Positions 26,979-39,192 of a stretch of DNA of 64,000 nt are shown here, piece after piece. The notes under the pieces were generated by a model. That model worked only from the letters and a program-made list of their open reading frames with translations. It did not search any database and had not been told where the DNA came from. The stretch's first letter is position 1, and each line of letters starts with the position of its first letter. Origin of the DNA: Marinobacterium nitratireducens (GTDB lineage: Bacteria > Pseudomonadota > Gammaproteobacteria > Pseudomonadales > Balneatricaceae); the NCBI RefSeq assembly GCF_014645375.1, contig NZ_BMLT01000002.1, positions 186,001 to 250,000 on the forward strand, in the 5' to 3' direction. Made by a program: the position numbers and the translations under genes.

Positions 26979-27072
26979 GCATCAGGCTCCGGTTGAGTGA
27001 CGGAAAGCGGCTGTGATGACAGGTAATCGACAATGAGTTGCCATCATCGTAGTCCAAGCTGTATGCAGTATC

Positions 27073-27321
27073 GCTGCAGCGGGCTTGAGCATGCCCGCCA
27101 GGGCCAGGGCGTCGTGTAACCCATCGGGACGTTCGTTTGGGCACGAGGGTAATCCGGGGCACGATGGGTTACGCCGCCGGTACGACGGGGCGCACCGACA
27201 GGGCGGTGCCATGGCGGCTGCACCCATCCTACGCCGATCTGATCGTAGGATGGGTAAAACGGCGCGCTGCAGCGGGCTTGCGTCTGCCTGCCAGGGCCAG
27301 GGCGTCGTATAACCCATCGGG
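27073..27321. repeat. 56-bp imperfect direct repeat
   Basis: Copies at 27073-27128 and 27266-27321. Both begin GCTGCAGCGGGCTTG and share GCCAGGGCCAGGGCGTCGT followed by CCCATCGGG; they differ at a few internal bases. The spacer is GC-rich and has no open gene. Confidence 0.75.
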
Positions 27322-27325
27322 CAGT

Positions 27326-27526
27326 CTAGCGAGGCTTTAAAGTAAGGTGGTGCCCAGAGGCGGACCAAATCGTCGGGAACGATTTGGCGCGTAAGCCCGA
27401 AGGGTTGGTCACAGGGACGTGATCAACAATCGAACCGGTTCGATGACGCAGCGCGGTCTGTCCGGACACAAAAAAGCCCCACTATTGCTAGCGAGGCTTT
27501 AAAGTAAGGTGGTGCCCAGAGGCGGA
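27326..27526. repeat. 39-bp att-like duplication of the tRNA-Phe 3' end
   Basis: 27326-27364 and 27488-27526 are identical over 39 bp. The right copy is the last 17 nt of tRNA-Phe (with CCA) plus 22 nt downstream. The left copy stands alone, 162 bp away. Duplication of a tRNA 3' end is the usual trace of integrase-mediated insertion; only 123 bp of DNA remain between the copies. Confidence 0.85.
27470..27501 (-). terminator. Terminator of tRNA-Phe
   Basis: On the minus strand AAAGCC pairs with GGCTTT across a partly paired loop and is followed by TTTTTT. It begins about 10 nt after the tRNA 3' end. Confidence 0.75.
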
Positions 27527-27585
27527 ATCGAACCACCGACACGGGGATTTTCAATCCCCTGCTCTACCGACTGAGCTATCTGGGC
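27510..27585 (-). tRNA. tRNA-Phe (anticodon GAA)
   Basis: 76 nt including encoded CCA. Acceptor GCCCAGA/TCTGGGC, D-stem GCTC/GAGC, anticodon stem GGGGA/TCCCC with loop TTGAAAA (anticodon GAA), and T-loop TTCGATT are all present. Its 3' end is duplicated 162 bp away. Confidence 0.97.
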
Positions 27586-27690
27586 AACTCAAGAGGCGCG
27601 TATTGTGCCCCGCCAGACGGCAGCTGTCAACGCAATTTCTTCAATTTTTTCAGGCACTTTGCGATTTCTGCCGCTACTGCCCGGGGTTGG

Positions 27691-28041
27691 TTATTCCTTG
27701 TGCAGCGGTTCCTCGATCAGCTCCGGGTGTCCGGTCTGCTTGGCGTGTTCGAGACGGTGATGCAGGCCGCTCTTGGCCAGCATGTGCGCGCTGACCGGGG
27801 CCGTGATCAGCAGGAAGATGGTGATCAGCACCTCGTAGATGCTCAGGGAGCCGCTGGACCAGGTCGAGAGCACCATCGAGCCGATCAGCAGGCAGCCGAC
27901 GCCCAGGGTCGTGGCCTTGGTCGGCGCGTGCAGGCGGGTGTAGAAGTCGGGAAGGCGGGCCAGGCCGACCGAGCCCAGCAGCACGAATACCCCGCCGACC
28001 AGCAAAAACAGCGAAACGATCAGTTCTATCCAGAATGGCAT
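27691..28041 (-). CDS. phaG: Mrp-type Na+/H+ antiporter subunit G
   Basis: 116 residues with three hydrophobic helices at the N-terminus (WIELIVSLFLLVGGVFVLLGSVGL, then LGVGCLLIGSMVL and YEVLITIFLLITAPVSAHML) and the motif RLPDFYTRLHAPTKATTLG typical of MnhG/PhaG. It is the last gene of the Pha/Mrp operon, a multi-subunit inner-membrane Na+(K+)/H+ antiporter. It starts 9 nt after phaF. Confidence 0.93.
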   Translation of the reverse strand: MPFWIELIVSLFLLVGGVFVLLGSVGLARLPDFYTRLHAPTKATTLGVGCLLIGSMVLSTWSSGSLSIYEVLITIFLLITAPVSAHMLAKSGLHHRLEHAKQTGHPELIEEPLHKE

Positions 28042-28050
28042 AGCGGGTTC

Positions 28051-28320
28051 CTATTCGATGATGTCGCCGCGCAGCAGGTACTTGCACACCGCCACGGTGC
28101 CGATGAAGCCGAGCATCGCGATCAGCAGTGCCGCTTCGAAATACAGCGAGCCGCTCTGCCAGATGCCGTAGAGAATGATCAGCGCGCTGCTGTTGATGTA
28201 CATGGTATCCAGCGCCAGGGTGCGGTCCGGCACTCCGGGACCGGCCTGGAGGCTCCAGAAGTTCAGTATCAGCGCCAGGCTGACCATCGCGAAAACCACC
28301 GGCAATACCCAGCTCAGCAT
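28051..28320 (-). CDS. phaF: Mrp-type Na+/H+ antiporter subunit F
   Basis: 89 residues, three transmembrane helices, and the conserved stretch GPGVPDRTLALDTMYIN found in MnhF/PhaF. It overlaps phaE by 7 nt and is an inner-membrane part of the antiporter complex. Confidence 0.92.
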   Translation of the reverse strand: MLSWVLPVVFAMVSLALILNFWSLQAGPGVPDRTLALDTMYINSSALIILYGIWQSGSLYFEAALLIAMLGFIGTVAVCKYLLRGDIIE

Positions 28321-28805
28321 GCGAAAATCTCCTTCAGCGGCTTTTCGTAGCGCGTCTTGATGGTGCTGATGAGTTCCTCCTCGTCTTCGAGGTGCAGTAC
28401 ATGCAGCAGCAGGCGCGAGCGGTCGTCCGAGACGTCTGCGCTGACCGTGCCCGGGGTCAGGGTAATGGTGCTGGCGAGCACGGTGATCGGCAGGTCTCCG
28501 CTGATATCCAGCGGCACCTCGACGAACGACGGCCGCAGGGCCATGTGCGGGCGGATGATCAGCCGCGCAACCTGCAGGTTGGCGACCAGAATGTCACCCA
28601 GCACCCGGAACAGGTAAAGCAGCGCCTTGACCGGCCTGCGGATACCGGGGTGAGGGTTGCGCAGCCGGTTGGTGAGCAGCGGAATCAGGATCGCCAGCAG
28701 TGCGCCGAGCAGGATATGGCCGGGCGACACGGACTTGTTGAGCAGTAGCCAGACCACAAACAGCAGCAGGCTGTGTCCGGGCGTTGGAAGTAGTAGCTTG
28801 CGCAT
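28314..28805 (-). CDS. phaE: Mrp-type Na+/H+ antiporter subunit E
   Basis: 163 residues. Two N-terminal membrane helices precede a cytoplasmic domain with ITLTPGTVSADVSDD and LLLHVLHLED, the MnhE signature. It overlaps phaD by 1 nt and phaF by 7 nt. Confidence 0.93.
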   Translation of the reverse strand: MRKLLLPTPGHSLLLFVVWLLLNKSVSPGHILLGALLAILIPLLTNRLRNPHPGIRRPVKALLYLFRVLGDILVANLQVARLIIRPHMALRPSFVEVPLDISGDLPITVLASTITLTPGTVSADVSDDRSRLLLHVLHLEDEEELISTIKTRYEKPLKEIFAC

Positions 28806-30325
28806 CAGTTCGAGCCCTCCGCGAGCGAGGTCCGGAGCACGCCGCCAATCTGCCCCGGAACGTCATGCAGCTGCTGCGCGGTGGCGTCGGTGAGTTCGGT
28901 CAGCGGGCCGCCGAACAGCGACATCAGTACCGGTGTGGATAGCAGCAGTATCACGGCGGTCAGCTGGGCCCTGTCGACCGGTGTCACGACCGGTTTTTCA
29001 CCGGTGATGTGCCAGAACAGGTTGGAGCCGGCGCGGGACAGCTTGATCAGCGCGACCAGGCTGCTGATCAGCAGCACCGGCCAGAACCATTGCATCTCGC
29101 TGACAGCCAGTGCCGATTTCATCAGCAGGGCCTTGCCGACGAAACCGGACAGCGGCGGCATACCGATCACCGCCAGGGCGCCGATCAGGTACAGGATGCT
29201 GAGCCATTTGCCCTGATGCATGGGGCGGGCGGCGATGAGCCGGTCGCCGGCCTTGCCGCGCTGGCGGCCGATCAGGTCGGCAAGCAGGAACAGGCCTGCG
29301 CTGACCAGGGTGGTGTGGATCAGGTAGTACAGCGCCGCCGAGGTTGCGGCTTCGCGCTCGAGGCCAATGCCGGCGAGCAGGGTGCCGACCGAGATGATGA
29401 TCAGGTGCGCCACCAGGCGGCGCATGTCCTTGGCCGCGAGCACACCGATGCCGCCGATCGTCAGGGTCAGCAGCGACAGCCACCAGAGCCAGGGACCGGC
29501 AAGGCCCGAGAGATCGCCGGCGGAGTCGCCGAAGACCACGGTGAAGACCCGCAGGATGGCGTAGATGCCGACCTTGGTCATGATGGCGAACAGCGCCGCT
29601 ACTGCCGGCGCGGCGGCGGAATAGGCCGCCGGCAGCCAGAACTGCAGTGGCAGTATCGCGGCCTTGAGACCGAACACGATCAGCAGCATCAAGCCGCCCG
29701 CCTTGACCAGCGGCAGATCGGCCGGATCCACAAGCTGCACCTGGCGCGCCATGTCGGCGATATTGAGCGTGCCCAGGGTGCCGTAGAGAATTCCCAGGGC
29801 GAACAGGAAGACCGCCGAACCTGCCAGGTTGAGGATCACGTAGTGCAGGCCCGCGCGGGTGCGCCGCTTGCCGCCGCCAAACATCAGCAGGCCGTAGGAC
29901 GCGATCAGCAACACCTCGAAGAATACGAACAGGTTGAAGATGTCCCCGGTCAGGAAGGCGCCGTTGATGCCCAGCAGCTGGAACTGCATCAGTGGCTGAA
30001 AGAAGGAGCCTTCTTCCTCGGACGGGCCGAAGGTATAGAGCAGCGAACAGAACGCCAGCACCGAAGTGAGCAGCACCAGCAGGGTGCTGAGGCGGTCGCC
30101 GACCAGCGCGATGCCGAACGGTGGCGCCCAGTTGCCCAGGTGGTAAACGATAATCTCGCCCGGCCTGGCCTCAACGACCAGCAGGATCGAGATCAGGATC
30201 ATGGCGGAGGCCAGCCCCAGGGCGAAGTTGCGCTGGCGCACGCGGCTTTTGCTGAGCGGTGGCAGCAGCATCAGCAGGCCACCGAGCAATGGCAGAATCA
30301 GCGGCAGTATCAGCAGATGATCCAT
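28805..30325 (-). CDS. phaD: Mrp-type Na+/H+ antiporter subunit D
   Basis: 506 residues, a complex I ND2/ND4-like polytopic protein with about 14 hydrophobic segments. Conserved features include NLFVFFEVLLIASYGLLMFGG, KAAILPLQFWLPAAYSAAAPAVAALFAIMTKVGIYAI and HLIIISVGTLLAG. It forms part of the ion-translocating module with PhaA. Its ATG overlaps the stop of the second 38-codon mini-gene as TGATG, so translation from phaC through both mini-genes into phaD could be continuous by coupling. Confidence 0.95.
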   Translation of the reverse strand: MDHLLILPLILPLLGGLLMLLPPLSKSRVRQRNFALGLASAMILISILLVVEARPGEIIVYHLGNWAPPFGIALVGDRLSTLLVLLTSVLAFCSLLYTFGPSEEEGSFFQPLMQFQLLGINGAFLTGDIFNLFVFFEVLLIASYGLLMFGGGKRRTRAGLHYVILNLAGSAVFLFALGILYGTLGTLNIADMARQVQLVDPADLPLVKAGGLMLLIVFGLKAAILPLQFWLPAAYSAAAPAVAALFAIMTKVGIYAILRVFTVVFGDSAGDLSGLAGPWLWWLSLLTLTIGGIGVLAAKDMRRLVAHLIIISVGTLLAGIGLEREAATSAALYYLIHTTLVSAGLFLLADLIGRQRGKAGDRLIAARPMHQGKWLSILYLIGALAVIGMPPLSGFVGKALLMKSALAVSEMQWFWPVLLISSLVALIKLSRAGSNLFWHITGEKPVVTPVDRAQLTAVILLLSTPVLMSLFGGPLTELTDATAQQLHDVPGQIGGVLRTSLAEGSN

Positions 30326-30441
30326 CAGCTGCGATCCCCCCCCATGGTATTGACCGGCAGCTTGCCGTCGACGTGGTCATTGCCGAGGTCGCCTGTGAAG
30401 GGACGCATGGCCGGTCTGGTCATCGCTCCTTGAATCGTCAT
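30325..30441 (-). CDS. 38-codon mini-gene 2 from tandem duplication
   Basis: MTIQGAMTRPAMRPFTGDL followed by the phaC-like tail GNDHVDGKLPVNTMGGDRS. It is the second product of a 113-bp tandem duplication. Its start overlaps mini-gene 1 as ATGA and its stop overlaps the phaD ATG. An AAGGAG motif near its start could serve the internal ATGs. It is probably a by-product that keeps ribosomes moving into phaD rather than a protein with a function. Confidence 0.5.
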   Translation of the reverse strand: MTIQGAMTRPAMRPFTGDLGNDHVDGKLPVNTMGGDRS

Positions 30442-30615
30442 GTGCGATCCCCCCCCATGGTATTGACCGGCAGCCTGCCGTCGACGTGGTCATTGCCGAG
30501 GTCGCCTGTGAAGGGACGCATGGCCGGTCTGGTCATCGCTCCTTGAATCGTCATGTGCGATCCCCCCCCATGGTATTCACCGGCAGCCTGCCGTCGACGT
30601 GGTCATTGCCGAGGT
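30331..30615. repeat. 113-bp tandem repeat, about 2.5 copies, at the phaC-phaD junction
   Basis: Units start at 30331, 30444 and 30557 (GCGATCCCCCC then CATGGTATT); the third is partial and lies inside the end of phaC. Copies differ at only a few bases. 113 equals 117 minus 4, so each unit encodes a 39-codon frame including stop, overlapping its neighbour by ATGA. Confidence 0.95.
30438..30554 (-). CDS. 38-codon mini-gene 1 from tandem duplication
   Basis: Encodes MTIQGAMTRPAMRPFTGDL plus the last 19 residues of PhaC repeated (GNDHVDGRLPVNTMGGDRT). The ATG overlaps the phaC stop as ATGA. It arose from copying the phaC 3' end. No independent function can be inferred. Confidence 0.5.
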   Translation of the reverse strand: MTIQGAMTRPAMRPFTGDLGNDHVDGRLPVNTMGGDRT

Positions 30616-30900
30616 CGCCGCGCGCGCGCATGGCCAGAATCACCACGAAAGCGGTCATGGCGAAGCCGATTACGATGGCGGTCAGCACCAGCGCCTGCGG
30701 CAGCGGGTCGGCGTAGTGCTCGGAGGTGCCGAGCACCGCGGCGCCGTCTTCGGTGAGGCGGCCGGAGGCGAACAGAAACAGGTTAACCGCGTAGGACAGC
30801 AGCGTCAGGCCGACGACGACCGGAAAGGTGCGGCCGCGCAGGGTCAGGAAAATACCGCAGGCGGTCAGCAGGCCCACGCAGAAGGCGTAGAGGGCTTCCA

Positions 30901-30901
<1 letters not shown>
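30551..30901 (-). CDS. phaC: Mrp-type Na+/H+ antiporter subunit C
   Basis: 116 residues starting MEALYAFCVGLLTACG, NuoK-like with three transmembrane helices and LPQALVLTAIVIGFAMTAFVVIL. Start and phaAB stop overlap as TGATG. The polar C-terminus GDLGNDHVDGRLPVNTMGGDRT lies in the tandemly duplicated DNA and is copied twice downstream. Confidence 0.94.
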
Positions 30902-33696
<2,795 letters not shown>

Positions 33697-33758
33697 GCCG
33701 AGTTTTTTCCTGCGTTAATCTTGTTAGGTCGTCCCTGCATCGGCCGGACGCGTCTGGA

Positions 33759-34040
33759 TCAGGTTTCGTCTTTGCTCGGCGGCACGTAGCCTTCCGCCTT
33801 GGCGAAGTCCTCGCCGCTCATGAACTTTTCCATTTCCTGCTGCAGAAAATCACGGGTCGACGGGTCCATCAGGCTCAGGTGCTTCTCGTTGATCAGCATG
33901 GTCTGGTGTTCGGTCCACTCCAGCCAGGCTTTCTTGGAGACGTTCTCGTAGATATCCATGCCATTCGGGCCCGGGTACGGTGGGCGCTCGAGTCCTTCGA
34001 GTTCCTGTTGGTACTTGCGGCAGAATACGGTACGGCTCAT
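33759..34040 (-). CDS. yggX: Probable Fe(2+)-trafficking protein YggX
   Basis: 93 residues with the family N-terminus [17 protein letters not shown] (conserved Cys7), [29 protein letters not shown] and a C-terminal GYVPP. It protects iron-sulphur enzymes against oxidative damage. It follows mutY by 22 nt on the same strand; this pairing is conserved in gammaproteobacteria and fits the Fe-S cluster of MutY. Confidence 0.97.
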   Translation of the reverse strand: MSRTVFCRKYQQELEGLERPPYPGPNGMDIYENVSKKAWLEWTEHQTMLINEKHLSLMDPSTRDFLQQEMEKFMSGEDFAKAEGYVPPSKDET

Positions 34041-34062
34041 CAGAATCTCCGTTTAAAGGGGC

Positions 34063-35106
34063 TTAGGCTTGGGGCAGACATTCCAGCAGGCGCTTGACCG
34101 GAGCCGCGAGGCCAATACTGGAAGGTTGGCGTATGTTATACCAGAGTCGCGGCGTGCCTTCCATGACAGCTCCCGCATCGCGCAACTTGACAAGAACCGG
34201 CGTGATATCGAGGTGAAAGTGGCTGAACGTGTGCCGTACCGGCTCAAGTGGCCGGGCCGAATCGAGCGCCAGCGCGAGGCCGGACTCGCCCTCGGCATCG
34301 CGCAGATCGGTCGCCTCCGGCAGGCTCCAGAGACCGCCCCAGATACCGCTCGGGGGGCGTTGCTGCAGCAGTACCTCACCGTCTTCATTGCGGATCAGAA
34401 GCATCAGCGTCTGGCGTACCGGCAGCGTCTTTTTCGGTCGTGGCGCCGGCAGCTCGCCGGTGCGGCCCTGGGCGAACGCTTCGCAGTGCGGCTGCAGCGG
34501 GCACAGCAGGCAGCTCGGCTTGCCGCGGGTGCAGAGAGTGGCGCCGAGATCCATCATCGCCTGGGTGTAATCGCCGACCCGGGCGTGCGGGGTGTTGCGC
34601 TCGGCGTGCTGCCAAAGCTCCTTCATCACCGCCGGTGCGCCGGGCCAGCCGTCGACGGCGTAGAAGCGCGCCAGCACCCGCTTGACGTTGCCATCGAGAA
34701 TGGCGGCGCGACGTCCGGTCGAGATCGACAGGATGGCGCCGGCGGTGGAGCGGCCGATGCCGGGCAGCGCCTCGAGTCCGTCGACGCTGTCGGGAAAGAT
34801 GCCGCCGAAGTCATCGGCGACGATGCGCGCGGCCTTGTGCAGGTTGCGCGCCCGGGCGTAGTAGCCGAGCCCGGTCCAGAGGTGCAGCACCTCGTCCTGC
34901 GGCGCCTCGGCCAGGCTGTGGACGTCGGGAAAGCGCTCGATGAAACGCTCGAAGTACGGGATCACCGTCGCCACCTGGGTCTGCTGCAGCATGATTTCCG
35001 AGACCCAGGTGTGGTAGGCGGTCTTGTGCGCCTGCCATGGCAGATCGTGGCGACCGTGGCGGTCGAACCATTGCAGCACTGCGGTGTGGAACTGTTGCGG
35101 AGTCAT
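34063..35106 (-). CDS. mutY: Adenine DNA glycosylase MutY
   Basis: 347 residues from the ATG at 35106, which overlaps the asmA stop as TGATG. It has a catalytic helix-hairpin-helix domain ([10 protein letters not shown] with the catalytic Glu region, [16 protein letters not shown]), a [4Fe-4S] loop of four Cys (C-x6-C-x2-C-x5-C in [17 protein letters not shown]), and a C-terminal NUDIX-like domain for 8-oxoG recognition. It removes A mispaired with 8-oxoguanine. Confidence 0.97.
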   Translation of the reverse strand: MTPQQFHTAVLQWFDRHGRHDLPWQAHKTAYHTWVSEIMLQQTQVATVIPYFERFIERFPDVHSLAEAPQDEVLHLWTGLGYYARARNLHKAARIVADDFGGIFPDSVDGLEALPGIGRSTAGAILSISTGRRAAILDGNVKRVLARFYAVDGWPGAPAVMKELWQHAERNTPHARVGDYTQAMMDLGATLCTRGKPSCLLCPLQPHCEAFAQGRTGELPAPRPKKTLPVRQTLMLLIRNEDGEVLLQQRPPSGIWGGLWSLPEATDLRDAEGESGLALALDSARPLEPVRHTFSHFHLDITPVLVKLRDAGAVMEGTPRLWYNIRQPSSIGLAAPVKRLLECLPQA

Positions 35107-37283
35107 CAGTTGCCGAACAGCCCCTTCAGCAGATCCTTGGCCTTCTTGGCTTCCTCGCCGAGCCGGTCCTTGAGCTTCTGGTCCACTTCCTCCTCGACCT
35201 TTTTCTGCACTTCCTGCTGCAACTGCTGCTTCAGCAGGTCCTCGAACACGCTCAGGTCCGGCCGGCAGAGTTCCGCCGGCGGGGTGTCGAAGCTGCCCTT
35301 GCAGTTCACGGGCCACTCCACGCCCTGGATCTTGTTGTTGACCGAACAGCTCTGCTTGAACAGGTTCTCCTCGATCGACAGGCCGAGGCGGTAGTCGAGG
35401 GAGCGTTGCGGCAGGTTGACCGAGCCGCGCCCCTTGAGGGCCATGGCGTCGAGCGAAGCCGCCAGATCCTGGTTGCTGATCACGCCGTTGCTGATGCGGA
35501 AGTTGCCGCCGAGGTTGGCGAACGGCGTCGAGCGGTCGACCTGCTGGGCGTTCACGCCCAGGCTGCCAAGGGTATTGAATCCCTGGCAGATGGTCTGCGC
35601 CATGCTGATGCCCTCGATGGTACCGTCGGTAACGTTGAAGTTGGCGCTGCCGCCGAGACTGTTGACGATGGCGTCTACCGAACGGCCGTTGGCGCTGATA
35701 TCCGCCTGACTGCTGAGGGTGCCGGTGATACGCGGGTTTTCACCGGTCAGTGTCTGCAGCAGGGTGCCGATCTGCAGGCCGCTGACGTTCTTCTTCACCT
35801 GCAGGCGTACCGGTGTCTGGCGTACATCCAGTCTGGCGCTGCTGCGCACGCTGCCGCCGAACAGGTTGGCGTTGATGCGGCTGAAGTCGGCGATGCCATC
35901 CCGGGCGTCGAGTGCGAGTTCGACATCGCGCATGGCGACGCCGGATGCGGTCAGCTGCTTGAGTCCGAGCCGCAGGTCGAGGTTGAGGTGCTGCAATGGC
36001 TCGACCGGGATAACGGGCTCTTTCGAGTAGCCTGCATCGCCAGACGTCTGCTGGCTGCTGTCGCCGGATGCCGGTGTGCCGGCCTGTCCGTTCCCGGGCG
36101 GCAGGTAGCGGTCGGCGTCGAGCTTGTCGCCGTCCAGCTGCAGGCTCAGCCGGCCGCTGTTAAGGTCGTAGCCGAAACGGCCGCTGAAACGGCTGTCGTC
36201 GAGGGTCAGCGTCAGCGGTTGCAGCGCAAAGGTGTTGGCCGGGCCATTGATCGCGGCGCCGAAAGCGACGCGGGTCAGTGCATTGCTGTCGGCGGTTTCC
36301 GGTACCGGCTGGCCCAGGCTGGCGAGCAGAGTGCGGGCGTTGAACTGCGCTACCTTGAGATCGCCACCGAATTTGGGGGCGGCAAAATCCTGCACCGACA
36401 CCGAACCGGCGGCGCTGATATCCGCGAGCTTCAGACTGAGGTTGTCGATACGCGCCAGCTCCGAGGCCAGGTCTGCCGACAGATCGCCGCCGAGCTGCAG
36501 CTCCAGTGGCTTGTCGCCCAGGGCGGCGGTGGCCAGCGAGAGGGTGCTGTCGAGACCCCGCAGGCGGTACTGCTGAGCCTGTGGATCCAGCTGGGCTTCC
36601 GCCTGAAGCGTCACGCCGGCCTGCAGGTCGGTGCCGGCAGCGCTCTGCTGCAGTTCGAACCCGAGCTCGAGCGGGAACCAGGCGCCCGCCTGAACACGGC
36701 CGGTCGTGACTGCCAGGTTCTGCAGGGTCAGCTGGCTGCCGGCCTTGCGGTCGTCAAGGCTCAGGCGCCCGTCGCTGACCCGGATGCTTTCGATATCGAG
36801 TGCCACCGGCGCGGTGGTTTCTGCGGCTTCCGGCGCGGGCGCGGAGGCGCTGGGCGGTGGTTCGCCGGCGGCTGAGTCCGCAGCGGTTGCGGCAGTGGCG
36901 GGCGTCCAGTTGTCGCTGCCGTCGGCTTCGCGAACCAGGTTGAGTTCCAGCGCGCTGACTTCGACGCTGCTCAGCTGCGCCTGACGCGACAGCAGCGGCA
37001 GCAGCTTGACGGCCACCCGGGCCTGGCCGAGGCTGGCCAGTTCCGGCTTTCCGGGATAGCGCGCCTGGACGCCGTTGAGTTCGAGGCCCAGCCAGGGGAA
37101 CAGCGTCCAGCCGATGTCGCCATCGATGGACAGCTCCAGTCCGGCCTTGTCCAGCGCCAGCTTTTCGATGTCGTCCTTGTAGTCGTTGGGGTCGATGAAG
37201 ATACCGAGCAGGACCCCTGCCGCCGCCACCAGGACAACTACCAGGCCCACCAGACCCAGTATCAGCTTCGCCATGCCTTTCAT
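35106..37283 (-). CDS. AsmA-family outer-membrane biogenesis protein
   Basis: 725 residues from the ATG at 37283 ([16 protein letters not shown]), preceded by GGAGG; longer frames upstream run into repeat DNA. One N-terminal membrane anchor, then the AsmA N-domain ([36 protein letters not shown]), a variable middle, and a C-terminal AsmA domain ([31 protein letters not shown]). The last 40 residues are a charged coiled-coil-like tail. AsmA-like proteins are thought to bridge lipid transport or envelope assembly. It leads the asmA-mutY-yggX cluster. Confidence 0.92.
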   Translation of the reverse strand: MKGMAKLILGLVGLVVVLVAAAGVLLGIFIDPNDYKDDIEKLALDKAGLELSIDGDIGWTLFPWLGLELNGVQARYPGKPELASLGQARVAVKLLPLLSRQAQLSSVEVSALELNLVREADGSDNWTPATAATAADSAAGEPPPSASAPAPEAAETTAPVALDIESIRVSDGRLSLDDRKAGSQLTLQNLAVTTGRVQAGAWFPLELGFELQQSAAGTDLQAGVTLQAEAQLDPQAQQYRLRGLDSTLSLATAALGDKPLELQLGGDLSADLASELARIDNLSLKLADISAAGSVSVQDFAAPKFGGDLKVAQFNARTLLASLGQPVPETADSNALTRVAFGAAINGPANTFALQPLTLTLDDSRFSGRFGYDLNSGRLSLQLDGDKLDADRYLPPGNGQAGTPASGDSSQQTSGDAGYSKEPVIPVEPLQHLNLDLRLGLKQLTASGVAMRDVELALDARDGIADFSRINANLFGGSVRSSARLDVRQTPVRLQVKKNVSGLQIGTLLQTLTGENPRITGTLSSQADISANGRSVDAIVNSLGGSANFNVTDGTIEGISMAQTICQGFNTLGSLGVNAQQVDRSTPFANLGGNFRISNGVISNQDLAASLDAMALKGRGSVNLPQRSLDYRLGLSIEENLFKQSCSVNNKIQGVEWPVNCKGSFDTPPAELCRPDLSVFEDLLKQQLQQEVQKKVEEEVDQKLKDRLGEEAKKAKDLLKGLFGN

Positions 37284-37345
37284 GCCTGCCTCCGTTCGTG
37301 TTCTGTGGCCGCCAGCATAATCGCTTCCTGCCAGGATGCAATGGC

Positions 37346-37462
37346 TGGGCCAGGGATGGCCCCTGTGCAAAAAACGCAAGGAGCAGTATTTTTTGCCTGG
37401 GCCAGGGATGGCCCTTGTGCAAAAAACGCATGGAGCAGTTTTTTTGCCTGGGCCAGGAAGTC
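37346..37462. repeat. 52-bp tandem repeat upstream of asmA
   Basis: TGGGCCAGG motifs recur at 37346, 37398 and 37449. The units contain TGCAAAAAACGCA and GGAGCAGT followed by a T run. Two full units and a partial one lie 63 to 180 nt upstream of the asmA start. Each unit has a hairpin (GGGCCAGGGATGGCCC) followed, after a gap, by T or A tracts. Confidence 0.8.
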
Positions 37463-37587
37463 ACCCGGGCCGCTCTCGACAACAACATGCCGAGAACGGT
37501 TTTCCAGCCAGTCTGCGGCAATACGCAGTGGCCGGTCGCTCCACCTCATTGGCACAACTTCCCGCGTTACTGCGCGCACCGTCTTTT

Positions 37588-37700
37588 GTAGGTTGGGTCT
37601 AGGCCCGAAGGGCCGTAACCCAACATCAACCTGCATGGTTGCCAGCCGACACCCATCGATCTGTACTACGATCGATATTGCGGGTTCCGCGATGCCCGTA
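37588..37700. repeat. Dispersed repeat element, copy 1
   Basis: Starts GTAGGTTGGGTCTAG with a short palindrome (CCCGAAGGGCC) and GTAACCCAAC, then AATCGATCTGTACT-like and GGGTTCCGCGATGCCCGTA. A second, longer copy is at 52463-52620. No coding potential. Confidence 0.75.
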
Positions 37701-37859
37701 ATTCACGGCTGGCGTACAGCTCGCTGCGACGCATCGCCGTACCCGGCCTCCGGTCCGTGCCTCTCACCCGTCCGGCTTGCCGAAAAGCCCCCGGCTCGTG
37801 CGTGGCCGCGTGGTTAGATGTATAATCGCCCGCCTGATTCAAGCTATCCGGAGAGCCCC

Positions 37860-38453
37860 ATGGCAGAGCGTACCGCCACGGTCACCCGCAATACCCTCGA
37901 GACCAAGATCACCGTCTCCGTCAACCTCGACGGCAGCGGCAAGCTGAAAGCCGATACGGGCGTGCCCTTTCTCGAGCACATGCTGGACCAGATCGCGCGC
38001 CACGGCCTGATCGACCTCGATATTCACTGCGAGGGTGATATCCATATCGATGATCACCACAGCGTCGAGGATATCGGTATCACCCTGGGGCAGGCGTTCG
38101 CCCAGGCGGTGGGCGACAAGAAAGGCATCATGCGCTACGGCCATGCCTATGTGCCGCTCGACGAGGCGTTGTCGCGGGTCGTCATCGACTTCTCCGGTCG
38201 TCCCGGCCTGCATATGGACGTCGAGTTCACCCGTGCCGCTATCGGAAAGATGGACACCCAATTGTTCTGGGAGTTCTTCCAGGGTTTCGTCAATCATGCG
38301 TCGGTAACGCTGCATATCGACAATCTCAAGGGCTTCAACGCGCACCACCAGGCCGAAACCATCTTCAAGGGCTTCGGCCGGGCGCTGCGTTTTGCGCTGC
38401 AGATCGACGAGCGTGCCGCCAATCAAATGCCGTCGACCAAGGGGTGCCTGTAA
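37860..38453 (+). CDS. hisB: Imidazoleglycerol-phosphate dehydratase
   Basis: 197 residues, the monofunctional form. The start at 37860 has GGAG upstream. Metal-binding motifs [10 protein letters not shown] and [12 protein letters not shown] are intact. It converts imidazoleglycerol phosphate to imidazoleacetol phosphate in histidine synthesis. It heads the hisB-hisH-hisA-hisF run. No phosphatase domain is fused, as expected for pseudomonad-type organisms. Confidence 0.97.
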   Translation: MAERTATVTRNTLETKITVSVNLDGSGKLKADTGVPFLEHMLDQIARHGLIDLDIHCEGDIHIDDHHSVEDIGITLGQAFAQAVGDKKGIMRYGHAYVPLDEALSRVVIDFSGRPGLHMDVEFTRAAIGKMDTQLFWEFFQGFVNHASVTLHIDNLKGFNAHHQAETIFKGFGRALRFALQIDERAANQMPSTKGCL

Positions 38454-38532
38454 TGCCCGATGTCGTGACCGACTTCCAATTGAACCCGGGGGCAGCACCC
38501 GATGCGCCTTCTCAAGCCAAGGGGGGCCTCTG

Positions 38533-39183
38533 ATGTCGAGCATCGCGGTAATCGACTATGGCATGGGCAACCTGCACTCGGTGGCCAAGGCGTTGGAGTT
38601 CGTACAGCCCGGCGTCGAGGTGAGGGTCACCGCCGATCCTGAGCAGGTGCGCACGGCGGACCGGGTACTGCTGCCCGGTGTCGGCGCCATCCGTGACTGC
38701 ATGGCCGAGATCCGGCGCCTCGGCGTCGATCGCGAAGTGGCCGAGGCGATCGCCTCCGGCAAGCCGTTCCTGGGCATCTGCGTCGGCTATCAGGCGCTGA
38801 TGCAGGACTCCGAGGAAAACGGCGGGGTGCCGTGCCTCGGCGAGTTCGACGGCCATGTGCGTTTTTTCGGCGACAACCTGAAGGATGAGTCTGGCGAGAA
38901 GCTCAAGGTGCCGCATATGGGCTGGAATTGCGTCGAGCAGAGCCTCGACCACCCGCTCTGGGCCGGCATCGAGAATGGCAGCCGCTTCTATTTCGTGCAC
39001 AGCTACTACGTCAAGCTCGACAACCGCGACCAGGTCGCCGGTACCTGCAACTACGGCCTGGACTTCGACGTCGCGCTGCACCACAAGAACGTGTTCGCGG
39101 TACAGTTTCACCCGGAGAAGAGTGCCAAGCCGGGACTGCAGCTGCTGAAGAACTTCCTCGAGTGGGATGGCAACGCCAGTTAA
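38533..39183 (+). CDS. hisH: Imidazole glycerol phosphate synthase, glutaminase subunit
   Basis: 216 residues, a class I glutamine amidotransferase with nucleophile Cys in [11 protein letters not shown] and His/Glu in AVQFHPEKS. It supplies ammonia to HisF. It lies 79 nt after hisB; the spacer has no gene. A 72-nt hairpin element separates it from hisA. Confidence 0.97.
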   Translation: MSSIAVIDYGMGNLHSVAKALEFVQPGVEVRVTADPEQVRTADRVLLPGVGAIRDCMAEIRRLGVDREVAEAIASGKPFLGICVGYQALMQDSEENGGVPCLGEFDGHVRFFGDNLKDESGEKLKVPHMGWNCVEQSLDHPLWAGIENGSRFYFVHSYYVKLDNRDQVAGTCNYGLDFDVALHHKNVFAVQFHPEKSAKPGLQLLKNFLEWDGNAS

Positions 39184-39192
39184 CAGATTGGA

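Larger units (their letters stand above)
26979..27509. other. Repeat-rich intergenic region left of tRNA-Phe
   Basis: About 530 nt without a gene. It holds a 56-bp direct repeat (27073-27128 and 27266-27321, offset 193, both starting GCTGCAGCGGGCTTG and ending CCCATCGGG), the first copy of the tRNA-Phe 3'-end duplication (27326-27364), and the tRNA terminator (27470-27501). Confidence 0.7.

Noticed and set aside
27326-27364. Second tRNA-Phe gene
   Set aside because: Only the last 17 nt of the tRNA are present; no anticodon arm or 5' acceptor strand follows.
30331-30615. CRISPR or IS origin of the 113-bp repeat
   Set aside because: Units are contiguous with no unique spacers, no terminal inverted repeats and no target duplication; it is a simple tandem duplication of a gene end.
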